DNA from: Paenibacillaceae bacterium
Lineage (GTDB): Bacteria > Bacillota > Bacilli > Paenibacillales > NBRC-103111
Length of the DNA: 64,000 bases
Assembly: GCA_029256185.1 (NCBI GenBank)
Contig: JAQSYI010000046.1
Coordinates: forward strand, 1 to 64,000
Direction of reading: 5' to 3'
Positions 26,936-35,400 of the stretch are shown one piece after another. The number at the start of each line of letters is the position of its first letter. The stretch's first letter is position 1. The translations under genes and the position numbers were made by a program. The notes beneath the pieces are model-generated. The model did not search any database and had not been told where the DNA came from. It was given only the letters and a program-made list of their open reading frames with translations.

Positions 26936-27062
26936 GATATGCAAACTGTAATCGTGTGATGAATGAGAACTTAATTATATCATGTTACATATATATTTTC
27001 AAGTGAATTGTGATAACTTAACAAGACTGCAAGCCTCTCTTAACCGGGAGGCTTGTTTTTTT
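26936..27062 (+). ncRNA. Possible small RNA of about 125 nt
   Basis: The span runs from about 7 nt after the promoter's -10 box to a clear intrinsic terminator (CAAGCCTC, nine-base loop, GAGGCTTG, seven T; 27030-27062). No open frame longer than a few codons and no known RNA family is seen in it. Expression is inferred only from these signals. Confidence 0.45.
27030..27062 (+). terminator. Intrinsic terminator of the possible small RNA
   Basis: An 8-bp perfect GC-containing stem with a T7 tail lies on the plus strand. Confidence 0.8.
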
Positions 27063-27139
27063 ACGTAAATGCAGGCTGTGCCGCATTTTCATTCGGGGGC
27101 TCCCCCAAAAGTACCCGGATTTTGCTTCGAAGCATCTCT

Positions 27140-27796
27140 TCACTTTTGGGGGCTGTTTTCTGCATCCGTATGACAGGGCGTCCCACCGGGGCAGAATGTC
27201 TGCCGGTACCAGGCGGCGGCCTGATCCGCCTCTGCTGCGGTTAGCCGGTGTCCTCCTTCTCCCCAATACGTGGTGACGGAGGCACCGGCTCCTTGCAGCA
27301 GCTGTTCCAACTCCGCTGTTTCCTCAGGAGGACAGATGGGATCCCGGATTCCGGCCGCGATAAACACGGGAACTCCCTTCAGATCAGGAAGGTCTATGCC
27401 TCTGCGGGGCACCATGGGATGAAACAACAGTGCGCCCCTCAATGCATGACCATAATGGAACAGCAGGCTGGCTGCCATGTTGGCCCCGTTGGAGTAGCCT
27501 ACTGCCACCATATTGGCCCGGTTCCTCCCGTAATCCTGTGCGGCCTTGTCCAAATATTCCTTCACTTCACCGGTGCGGACAAGCAGATCCTCCTCATCAA
27601 ACACACCTTCGGCCAACCGGCGGAAAAACCGGGACATTTCCCCTTCCAGCACATTGCCGCGCAGCCCCAGCAGAGAAGCGTCCGGATCAATCCTTTTGGC
27701 CAGGGGAATCAGGTCCCGTTCCGTACCTCCAGTACCATGAAAGAGCACCAGAGTGGGCGCATCCATGCCGCTGCCAGGCTCAAAAAAATGTCTCAC
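27140..27796 (-). CDS. mhqD: MhqD-type alpha/beta hydrolase (carboxylesterase)
   Basis: The 218-residue cytoplasmic hydrolase begins RHFFEPGSGMDAPTLVLFHG, then TGGTERDLIPLAKRI. It has the nucleophile elbow VAVGYSNGANMA and the late catalytic His in GEGGHRLT. This is the pattern of MhqD/YodD esterases of the methylhydroquinone stimulon. The ATG overlaps the stop of the dioxygenase gene by 4 bp. In Bacillus subtilis, MhqR controls this set and protects against quinones and diamide-like electrophiles; the exact substrate is not known. A 15-bp inverted repeat arm overlaps its last codons. Confidence 0.86.
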   Translation of the reverse strand: MRHFFEPGSGMDAPTLVLFHGTGGTERDLIPLAKRIDPDASLLGLRGNVLEGEMSRFFRRLAEGVFDEEDLLVRTGEVKEYLDKAAQDYGRNRANMVAVGYSNGANMAASLLFHYGHALRGALLFHPMVPRRGIDLPDLKGVPVFIAAGIRDPICPPEETAELEQLLQGAGASVTTYWGEGGHRLTAAEADQAAAWYRQTFCPGGTPCHTDAENSPQK

Positions 27797-28746
27797 CGCT
27801 CCACCCCCTCTATCCTTCTCACGGCAACAGGCAGGAGATTGGCCTCAATCTCAGTCCGCTGCGGTTCATACCACTCCGGCAGCATCAATCGTCCGCCCAA
27901 GGCTTCCGGGTCCTCATCCCGGGCAAAGCCGGGAGGATCGGTGGCAATCTCGAACAAAATCCCGCCTCCTTCACGGAAGTAAAGAGCATGGAAGTATTGG
28001 CGGTCAAGGATGTCCGTGACTCTGTAGCCTAGCTTCGCGATCTTTTCTTGCCATTGGACATGCTGAGCGGAATCTTTCGCCCGCCAGGCGATGTGATGAA
28101 CAGTTCCCGCTCCGCCTTCTCCACGCGTCATCTTCTCTTGCCGGAGATCAATCAGATTGCCCAGTGCCCCGGCCGCCTGAAAACGGGCGAACCCCTTGTC
28201 TGCGGCTATCTGCTTCAAGTCCAGCGCTTCGGTTAATGCAGCGGCGGTGGCTTCGGGATTGACTGAGTGCAGGACGGCTCCCCCGAAGCCTTTGATCGCC
28301 TGATCAGCCGGCACTCCGTTGAAGGACCACTTGCTGTCAGGACCGGCAGAACGTTCAACCAATTCCAGCAGCATGCCTTCATTGTCCCTAAACTGCAGAT
28401 ATTGCTCACCGAATCTCTCCGTTGTTTTGGCTTCCACCCCGTAATGCTGCAGCCGCTTCTCCCAAAAGCCAAGCGCTCCGGCAGGCACGGCATATGTGGT
28501 GATTCCCACCTGGCCGCCGCCAGCTTGGCCCCTGCGGGAGCCGGCGGACGGAAAAAAGGTTATGACTGTGCCCGGACTGCCTTCTTCATTGCCGAAGTAC
28601 AGATGGTAGACATGGGGAGCGTCGAAGTTAACGGTCTTCTTGACCAGGCGGAGCCCTAGAATACCTGCATAAAAGTCAACATTATCCTGGGGATTACCGG
28701 CAAATGCAGTAATATGGTGGATTCCTGCCGATTGCAGCTTCATCAT
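27793..28746 (-). CDS. mhqO: Ring-cleaving dioxygenase of the MhqO/MhqA type
   Basis: The protein of about 317 residues has two glyoxalase/vicinal-oxygen-chelate modules: QSAGIHHITAFAGNPQDNVDFY at the N-terminus and GTVHHIAWRAKDSAQHVQWQ in the second half. His residues in IHHIT and VHHIA and Glu in GGILFEIATDPPGF are the expected Fe or Mn ligands. Such enzymes open hydroquinone or catechol rings. The second ATG of a TTG-ATG-ATG run, with GGAAGGG upstream, is the likely start. It lies between mhqR and mhqD in one operon. Confidence 0.88.
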   Translation of the reverse strand: MMKLQSAGIHHITAFAGNPQDNVDFYAGILGLRLVKKTVNFDAPHVYHLYFGNEEGSPGTVITFFPSAGSRRGQAGGGQVGITTYAVPAGALGFWEKRLQHYGVEAKTTERFGEQYLQFRDNEGMLLELVERSAGPDSKWSFNGVPADQAIKGFGGAVLHSVNPEATAAALTEALDLKQIAADKGFARFQAAGALGNLIDLRQEKMTRGEGGAGTVHHIAWRAKDSAQHVQWQEKIAKLGYRVTDILDRQYFHALYFREGGGILFEIATDPPGFARDEDPEALGGRLMLPEWYEPQRTEIEANLLPVAVRRIEGVER

Positions 28747-28765
28747 CAATCCCTGCCCTTCCTGT

Positions 28766-29215
28766 TTAATGGTTTATTCCGCCCTTGCCCAGCTTCTTGA
28801 GCAGCAGGGCGGCAGACGCTTTCTCCTCAGAGGACAGGCCGGCCATTGCCGAATGGAGCACCTCTGCATGGAGGGGGAAGACACGTTCCATCAGCCCGCT
28901 GCCATCCGGAGTGATCTCCGCATAAATGACCCGCCGGTCTTCAGCGCACGGGACACGCTTCAGCAGTGCTTTTTGCTCCAGCTTATCAATATTGTAGGTG
29001 ATGCTGCCGCTTGTGATGAGAATCCGCTCGCCAATCTGCTGCAACGGAATCCGGCCCTTGTGGTACAGCAATTCCATAATCGTGAACTCCGAAGGGGACA
29101 GGCCATGCCGCTTCATATCCTTTATGGCCTGGGAAGCAATTCTGTTGTAAGCTTTGGACAATACCACGAACAGTTTCAATGAGGCCGCCCGGTCCGGATC
29201 CGTTTCATAAGGCAT
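28766..29215 (-). CDS. mhqR: MarR-family quinone-sensing repressor MhqR
   Basis: The 149-residue winged-helix repressor has QQIGERILITSGSITYNIDKLEQKALLKR as its recognition region and CAEDRRVIYAEITPDG as its wing. Order and content of the operon (MarR, VOC dioxygenase, alpha/beta hydrolase) match the methylhydroquinone system, in which MhqR represses detoxification genes until quinones inactivate it. ATG at 29215 has GGGAG 7 nt upstream; an in-frame TTG at 29221 is too close. A perfect 22-bp palindrome on its promoter is the likely binding site. Confidence 0.87.
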   Translation of the reverse strand: MPYETDPDRAASLKLFVVLSKAYNRIASQAIKDMKRHGLSPSEFTIMELLYHKGRIPLQQIGERILITSGSITYNIDKLEQKALLKRVPCAEDRRVIYAEITPDGSGLMERVFPLHAEVLHSAMAGLSSEEKASAALLLKKLGKGGINH

Positions 29216-29251
29216 ACTCAAACTCCCTTCGTAACCATATTGATAATTATT

Positions 29252-29294
29252 ATTATCTTAAATTTAAGATAATTTATTTTGAGATAATTGTCAA
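29252..29294 (-). promoter_or_regulatory. mhq operon promoter overlapped by a perfect 22-bp palindrome
   Basis: On the minus strand TTGACA (29294-29289) and TATCTT (29271-29266) are separated by exactly 17 bp. A perfect 22-bp palindrome, with half site ATTATCTTAAA, fills 29252-29273 and covers the -10 box; a further ATTATCTC half site lies inside the spacer. A bound MhqR would block polymerase directly. Confidence 0.85.
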
Positions 29295-29335
29295 GCCGAC
29301 TTCATTCGGACTCGCCGGACGGGAGGACTCACGGC

Positions 29336-29380
29336 AAAAAAACGTGATTACGCTTGGTCTAAAGCGCATTCACGTTTTTT
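29336..29380 (-). terminator. Strong hairpin terminator of the Dabb-protein gene
   Basis: AAAAAACGTGA pairs with TCACGTTTTTT, the stem continues through a GCGCTT/AAGCGT-like segment, and a T tract follows on the minus strand. The same hairpin would also work on the plus strand. Confidence 0.85.
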
Positions 29381-29409
29381 GGGGCAAAGCTGCACAATAA
29401 GAGGACGTA

Positions 29410-29715
29410 TTAATAATTCTGAAAATCAATCTCCAAAAACCGGTCCACTTCCGTCTTCCACCGCTCCTCCACAAATTTCACATGGGCAGGATGATTGTTG
29501 TACGCTTCGTAATCCGCCGCATTGTTGAATTCCATAGAGAATCCGTACTGGTAATCGTTCTTCGCGCTAACCTGGCGGAACACCTCGAAAAACCGGACCA
29601 CCGGGATGGTCGTCAAGATTTTCTCCCCGTCCTTCAAGAAGGTCTCGGCTTCCGCAGAGCCTGCCGGATGCTTCAGGTTGAAGATCACCATATGACGCAC
29701 TGCCTGTTTGTCCAT
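29410..29715 (-). CDS. Dabb-family stress-responsive alpha/beta barrel protein
   Basis: The 101-residue protein has the Dabb fold pattern: VRHMVIFNLKHPAGSAEAETF at the N-terminus, YQYGFSMEFNNAADYEAYNN in the middle and the terminal HPAHVKFVEE segment. The family forms small ferredoxin-like dimers found near stress and catabolic genes; most members have no known reaction. GGGAGGGAATGAA precedes the ATG. It lies upstream of the mhq operon in the same direction but is separated from it by its own terminator. Confidence 0.8.
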   Translation of the reverse strand: MDKQAVRHMVIFNLKHPAGSAEAETFLKDGEKILTTIPVVRFFEVFRQVSAKNDYQYGFSMEFNNAADYEAYNNHPAHVKFVEERWKTEVDRFLEIDFQNY

Positions 29716-29938
29716 TTCATTCCCTCCCTTCGGCTATCCTGAAAAACCAAAGTCCGAGCCGCCGGCCGGATGGCTATTCTCATTTATCATATCACAGGCC
29801 TGCCCGGAGAGCGACTTTGCCCCTGGGGTTTTTGCATCAATTTCATTGATCCGTACGATCGAAATATTTCGTTGTTCTGTGGAGCACCAATCTGTTACCA
29901 TAGATGGATATCATAATCCGTCAGGAGACAATGCATCC

Positions 29939-31228
29939 ATGGAAAACTCATCTCCGCTTAAGAAAACCATCGGCCTGCCCCAGGCCATTGCGCTGTATAT
30001 CGGAGCCGTACTGGGCTCAGGCGTGCTGATTGTTCCCGGACTTGCCGCTGAAATCGCCGGCCCCGCCTCCTTGCTGGCCTGGGGGTTCATGACTCTGCTG
30101 ATCCTGCCCCTTGCCTTATCCATGGGATTATTGTCGGCCCGCTTCCCCAATGCGGGTGGTGTATCCCACTTTGTGACCATGGCCTTCGGGCCGCGCACCG
30201 GGGCGCTGATCGGCTGGTTTTTTCTCATGTCCGTCCCCATTGGCGCTCCTGTAGCCGCCTTGACCGGGGCCGGTTATCTCACCGCCGCTCTGGGCTGGGG
30301 AGAAGGAATCCGCATCCTGATCGCCGCCATTATGCTGGTTGCCGGACTGGCCGCCAATATTGTCGGGATGAAGGTGGTCGGCCCCGTCCAAATAGCTGTG
30401 GTGCTCGCCATTGTAGCCGTCCTGGTCATGGCGGTGGCAGGCGCCGCTCCGCATATAGAGACAACCCACTTCACCCCGTTCATGCCCCACGGCTGGATCA
30501 GCGTCGGCCGGGCGGCCGCCATCTTGTTCTGGTGCTTCATCGGCTGGGAGGCGGTATCCCATATGTCGGAGGAATTTACCGATCCCAAGCGGGCAGCGGT
30601 AAAGGGTGTTACCATCGCCGCGGTTCTGGTGGGCGTGCTGTACTTTCTCACCGCATTGGCAACCGTAGGCACCCATAGCTATGAAGACGGCGGTGCAGAC
30701 ACCTCGCTTGTCCGGGTAATCAGCATGCTGTTGGGCCATTGGGGCGGGCTGGTGACCGGCTTCACTGGAGTATTCATCTGCACCGCAACGATTATTGCAT
30801 ATACCGGTGCTTCCTCCCGGCTTGCCTATGCCCTTTCCCGTGACAATCACGCCCCCCGTTGGATGGGGACGGTTTCCCGGCGCTATCATACGCCCATCGG
30901 CGGAATCGCCTTTCTCACCCTCTGTTTTATCGCCGTGCTGGTCTTCTACGGAACCGGTGCGGTTTCCCTGTCGTCTCTCATTCAGCTGCCTAACGCCACC
31001 TTCATTCTTACCTACCTGGGCGGTTGCGCGGCGGGCATCCGTCTGCTGAAGGACCAGCGTTGGGCCCGCCGCATCTGCTGGATTTCCTTTTTGACCACTG
31101 CGCTTGTGTTCCCCTTTGTGGGCTGGGCAGTGCTTTATCCTGTTGTGGTCATTGCCGTCTTCTTCATTCACGGCAAGCTGCGGCAGACCACCCGGCTGAA
31201 GAAGCAGCAGAACCTGGAGCAGGTATAA
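29939..31228 (+). CDS. APC-family amino acid permease or exporter (YjeH-like)
   Basis: The 429-residue membrane protein has about 12 helices. The first carries the APC-family glycine signature IGAVLGSGVLIVPG, and the second half holds CFIGWEAVSHMSEEF, typical of the amino acid/polyamine/organocation superfamily. The closest group I can name is YjeH (export of methionine and branched-chain amino acids). ATG at 29939 has AGGAGA upstream; the longer open frame has no support. A 12-bp palindrome CGAAATATTTCG (29871-29882) lies in its promoter region. It is a lone plus-strand gene. Confidence 0.85.
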   Translation: MENSSPLKKTIGLPQAIALYIGAVLGSGVLIVPGLAAEIAGPASLLAWGFMTLLILPLALSMGLLSARFPNAGGVSHFVTMAFGPRTGALIGWFFLMSVPIGAPVAALTGAGYLTAALGWGEGIRILIAAIMLVAGLAANIVGMKVVGPVQIAVVLAIVAVLVMAVAGAAPHIETTHFTPFMPHGWISVGRAAAILFWCFIGWEAVSHMSEEFTDPKRAAVKGVTIAAVLVGVLYFLTALATVGTHSYEDGGADTSLVRVISMLLGHWGGLVTGFTGVFICTATIIAYTGASSRLAYALSRDNHAPRWMGTVSRRYHTPIGGIAFLTLCFIAVLVFYGTGAVSLSSLIQLPNATFILTYLGGCAAGIRLLKDQRWARRICWISFLTTALVFPFVGWAVLYPVVVIAVFFIHGKLRQTTRLKKQQNLEQV

Positions 31229-31781
31229 TCCCGTTCAACCGGTTCAGCGCCCTTATTTGGCCAAAATCCAAGGGTTTGGAATTCTAGCGGACTCAGTCGC
31301 TCTTATATGACTCCCTTACCCTCCATCCAGAGGGGTTTCGGCGCAATAAGGTTTTTTCAGTCCGTTAGCCGCACTAGCCCCTGTTTTTCCCGCGAATAAC
31401 GCCTTTCAGGTCCGTCAGCCAAGAAGGTTGGGGTTCTTCAAGTTACCGAAAGCGATACGAGCATGGCGATAACACGGGCGTCCGAAACAGACAGACTTCC
31501 GTTCCGCAAGGAAGTTTGTTTCACAGCATTGCGCCCAAAGCGCCCAAGTCACTTTTTCGCAAGAAAGCTCTCTCCCCAAGCCTGCGCCAAGCGCTTTTCA
31601 AACGGAAGCTCCCTTCGTAAGCAGCGCCAAGTACTTTTTCAAACGGAAGCTCCCTTCGTAAGCAGTGCCAAGTGTCTCCCGCGAGAATGCCCGCCCGACG
31701 TTCCCTTCCCCCATCTCAGCCGCCAACGCCTTTTGGGCGGGCCGTCAACCGATGGAGAATGGAAATCCCGGACATCAGGAT
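31229..31781. repeat. Gene-free 550 bp with tandem 40-bp repeats
   Basis: No supportable gene lies here. Two near-identical 40-41 bp units follow each other at 31584-31623 and 31624-31664 (core CAAACGGAAGCTCCCTTCG). A partial unit comes after 31665 and a more diverged one before (about 31539-31583). Upstream, at about 31270-31420, degenerate units share CAGTCCGTTAGCC or CAGGTCCGTCAGCC. The region lies between the converging permease gene and the phosphopantetheinyl transferase gene. Confidence 0.65.
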
Positions 31782-32486
31782 TTATTTCCTTCTTATAGGA
31801 TATAAATCCAAGTATTCAGCAATAAGCTCTTCCATACTCAGGATAACATGCGGTTGCTTAGGCAGGCTCCCCGTTACGCATACGGACAGTGAGTACCGCT
31901 CATCAATCCTGCAGCTGTGAAAAGCGAGCCGCGCCGGCGTAAGAAGAGTAGCCGATGCATCATCATGAAGCTCAAATTGCAGGCTGTCAGGTGCAATCAG
32001 TCCCATTCCCGTTCCCTGCAGCTTGATATAGGCCTCCTTAAGCGTCCAATAGCGATGGAACAGTTCCTGCCTGGAGCGTGAATCCGGCTGGGCATTCCAA
32101 TGCCGCCATTCGGCTTCGGCCAGACAGTAAGACGCCGTCTCGTCCTGAACCTGGCCGATTTTCTCCATATCCACGCCAACCCTGCCGGCAGGCAGCAAGG
32201 CGCAGACTGCCATGCCGCCTGAATGGGCAAGATTAAAGTCCCCTCTCCACCCGGGACTCTCCACATAAGGTCTGCCGAAAACCGTTTGCTGCATGGGCGG
32301 CAAGGGCCAACAGTACGGGGCCAGCATGACCTTGGCTGCCAGAAGGGCCGCAAGACTGTTAAGACGGTCTTGACGGTTCCGGTATCTTAACACCCGCGTC
32401 CGTTCTTGCTCCGGCAGCGCGCAGCAGAGAAACTCCTCGTCGATCTGTCCGTCGGTACGAATAACATACAGCCAGCTCCTGCTCAC
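31782..32486 (-). CDS. Sfp-type 4'-phosphopantetheinyl transferase
   Basis: The 234-residue enzyme moves 4'-phosphopantetheine from CoA to the Ser of carrier domains. Key motifs are GVDMEKIGQVQD (Mg site) and FHRYWTLKEAYIKLQGTGMG (the W-KEA-K signature). Length matches Sfp. It starts with GTG, overlaps the NRPS stop by 4 bp (GTGA) and has GGAGG upstream. It is therefore translationally coupled to the synthetase it presumably activates at Ser798. It may also serve other synthetases in the genome. Confidence 0.93.
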   Translation of the reverse strand: MSRSWLYVIRTDGQIDEEFLCCALPEQERTRVLRYRNRQDRLNSLAALLAAKVMLAPYCWPLPPMQQTVFGRPYVESPGWRGDFNLAHSGGMAVCALLPAGRVGVDMEKIGQVQDETASYCLAEAEWRHWNAQPDSRSRQELFHRYWTLKEAYIKLQGTGMGLIAPDSLQFELHDDASATLLTPARLAFHSCRIDERYSLSVCVTGSLPKQPHVILSMEELIAEYLDLYPIRRK

Positions 32487-35400
32487 AGGCTAATGCCTCC
32501 ATCCGGCTTGCGGAAATAACCGATACCCACGGCATATTCAATCAGTTTGTCCAGCAATTCCCGGTCAGGCTTCTTACAGAATACATGGGATTCATCTAGA
32601 TAATGGGATGTATGGGCACAAGAAAACCGCCAATTGGAATGCTTGGCCCCATCCCCTTCCAACTGGGCCATTGCCAGACTTAAGCCCTCCTGATCCTTGG
32701 CGCTCTCACCGTCAAGCAACCAAGATTCATAGTCTTGCAACTCCATAAACTCGATTCTATAGCCATAAGCCTGAAAATAACCAACCAGACCTTCATAAGA
32801 TAATTGGACAGGGTTGCAGATATGAAACATGCCTCCAACACTGTCTTGCCTGAGTGCCAACGCCGCTATGGCGCTGCCTGCATAATCAACCGGTGTAATG
32901 TCCACGTGGCAGCAGGCCCTGGGAGCAGCCCCCAGAAGAATCATCGCCTTCAGCATCCGGTAGAAGGCGTTGTTGTCAATATTGGGCTGGAATAATCCGT
33001 TATCCGAACGGCAGCACAGATTGCCTGCCCGGTACACGGTAACCGGCGTGCCATACTTCTCGCAGGCCAATATGACGCGCCGCTCCGCTTCCAGCTTGCT
33101 CTGCGTATACACATTCTCCACGTATGCATCCTCCAGGTAGGAGGGACTGTCCAAAAATTCCTCCCATTGTCCACTCAACGCCAATTCCTCGGGAATGCCC
33201 AGCGTAGAGATATAATGGAAGCGCAGCTGCGGCTTGCGCCGGGCCAGCTCCAGCAGCCTTTCCGTGCTGTCCGTGTTCACTCTGGCGAAATATTCCGCAT
33301 CCCCGAAGTGCTTAACCTCGGCTGCACAATGGATAATGGAATCCACATGCTCATCAAGCAAACGGCGGTCAGAGGACTGAAGGCCCAGATCCTCTTGCTC
33401 CAGGTCCCCCTGAATGATGATCACGCGCTCCTTCAGAAGTACGCTTATTTCTTCGCCATAGTACCAGGCCATCACCTCGATGAGGCGGTCCATGGGATCG
33501 GAGTAACGGTTGTTAGGCCGGACCAGGCAATAGATGACAGCACTCGAGCGATGCAGCAGCTCATACAGAAGATGGGAACCCAGAAACCCGGTGGCCCCGG
33601 TCAGCAAGATATGCTCCTGCTTATAAACCACACTTCGATCCACCGGCCCCTGGAACCTGACGGGGTGCTCGGCCAAATCCTTGACCATCTGCGGACTTGT
33701 CCATCCCGTCCCGGCCACAGCGGTCTCTTCCTTTTGGAGATAGCTGATTCTTGCCGACAATTGCTCCACTGTGGGATATTGAAAGAAATCGTTGATTTTC
33801 AGCTTGGGGTAGCTGGGTTTCAGCGCAGCCAGAATCTCCAGTATCTTCAGGGAGTGGCCGCCAAGCTCGAAGAAATTATCCGCAACCCCGATATTGGAGC
33901 GATGCAGCGCCTTCTCCCAAGCAGCGCATACTTGCTGCTCCAACGGACTCTCCGGAGGAGAGTAGTCTTCCCTCGGCTCTTCCGCCTGTTGAATGCCAAT
34001 GGCAGCCAGCGCCTTGCGGTCTATTTTGCCGGACGGCATTAGAGGCATGGCAGCCAGCCATTGGAAGTGCTCGGGCACCATATACGCGGGCACCTTGCTG
34101 CCCAGGAAGCCAGCTAGTTCGGTCTTGGCAACAGCCGTCCCCGATGTTGTGGTATATAATGCAGCCAGGCTCTTCCCCCCGGCAGCATCCGTAATCACGA
34201 TAACCGCCGCATCCTTAAGCGAATCATGCTTGGCCAGGTTATCCTCAATCTCGCCGATTTCAATACGATAGCCTCTAATCTTGACTTGAGAGTCCTTTCT
34301 GCCCATATATTCCAGCAGTCCATCCGTAGTCAGTCTCGCCAAATCACCCGAACGGTAAAAGATTTTGCCGGATTCCGGACAGACCGGATCATCAATGAAG
34401 GCTTGGGCGGTTTTATCCGGCAGGTTCAGGTATCCCTTGCCTACACCTACGGAACTGATCAGAAGCTCTCCTGTTACGCCGACAGGGCACTGGAGATTAC
34501 AGGGATTAACAATATATACCTCATAGTTGGCCAACGGCGTGCCGATGCAGACTATGGAGACATGCTCCGGCAGAGGCTGGTCAATGGTATGTGAAGTGGC
34601 GGCCACGGTACATTCCGTAGGACCATACGCGTTGACAATCCGAATCCCGCAGCCCAGCTTACTCTGGAACTGGCGGACAATTTCTCCCGACAGGGCTTCA
34701 CCGCCTACAACCAGACTCTTGATCCGGCTGTACTTGGGCGCATCCCCGGCAGACACATAAGCGGCTAATTGATTGAAGAACACAGTAGGCAGAATGGAGA
34801 TGCGGGTTGCTCCCGTGATCTCTACCGTCTCGGTAAAGGAATCGATGGACAACCGCTGTTCGCTGCCAAGCAAGTGAAGGCGGCAGCCGTTCAGCAGGGA
34901 ACCGAAAATATCGTATACAGAAGCGTCAAAGCTGAATGTAGAGTATTGCAGCAGAATATCCTGATCGGTGAGTTCCAGATCCTCTCTGATGGCCATAGCC
35001 AGATTAATGATCCCTTTATGGGCAATCAGCGCCCCTTTGGGTTTGCCGGTGGACCCGGAGGTATAAATGACATAAGCCAGATCATCCGGTTCGGCAGGTA
35101 AAGAAACAGGTTCCTGGCTGCAGGAGGACATATCCCGGTCTACCCGCAGCAGAGCCGGCCTCCAGAACGTATTTGCGGCGGCGGCAGCAACTCCGTCCAG
35201 CAGCGCCTGCACTTTGGAAGCCAATGCGGACTTGGTCAGAATAAGCCTGGAGGCAGTATCTTCGATAATATAGCCGTTGCGCTCGGTCGGGTGGTCCGGG
35301 TCCAAGGGAACATAAGCTCCTCCGGCCTTAAGCACACCCAGCATACTGATGATCGTTTCAATGCTCCGCTCCATGAAGATGCAAACAAATTCGCCCCGGC

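Larger units (their letters stand above)
26803..27139. other. Intergenic region bounded by a 15-bp inverted repeat
   Basis: No protein gene is seen. CCCCCAAAAGTGAAG (26879-26893) and its exact reverse complement (27138-27152) bound 274 bp that hold a promoter, a possible small RNA and a terminator. Further partial copies of CCAAAAGT occur at 27102-27112 and, inverted, near 26817. The right repeat overlaps the stop codon of mhqD. The spacing resembles a small non-autonomous inverted-repeat element, but no target duplication is visible. Confidence 0.45.

Noticed and set aside
27102..27152. Stem CCCCCAAAAGT/ACTTTTGGGGG as terminator of mhqD
   Set aside because: One arm lies inside the coding region and no T tract follows on the minus strand; I treat it as part of the inverted-repeat cluster.
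30128..31171. Minus-strand frame of 347 codons opposite the APC permease
   Set aside because: The composition (Gly, Asp, His, Gln rich, no domain) is that of an antisense shadow, and the permease is well supported.
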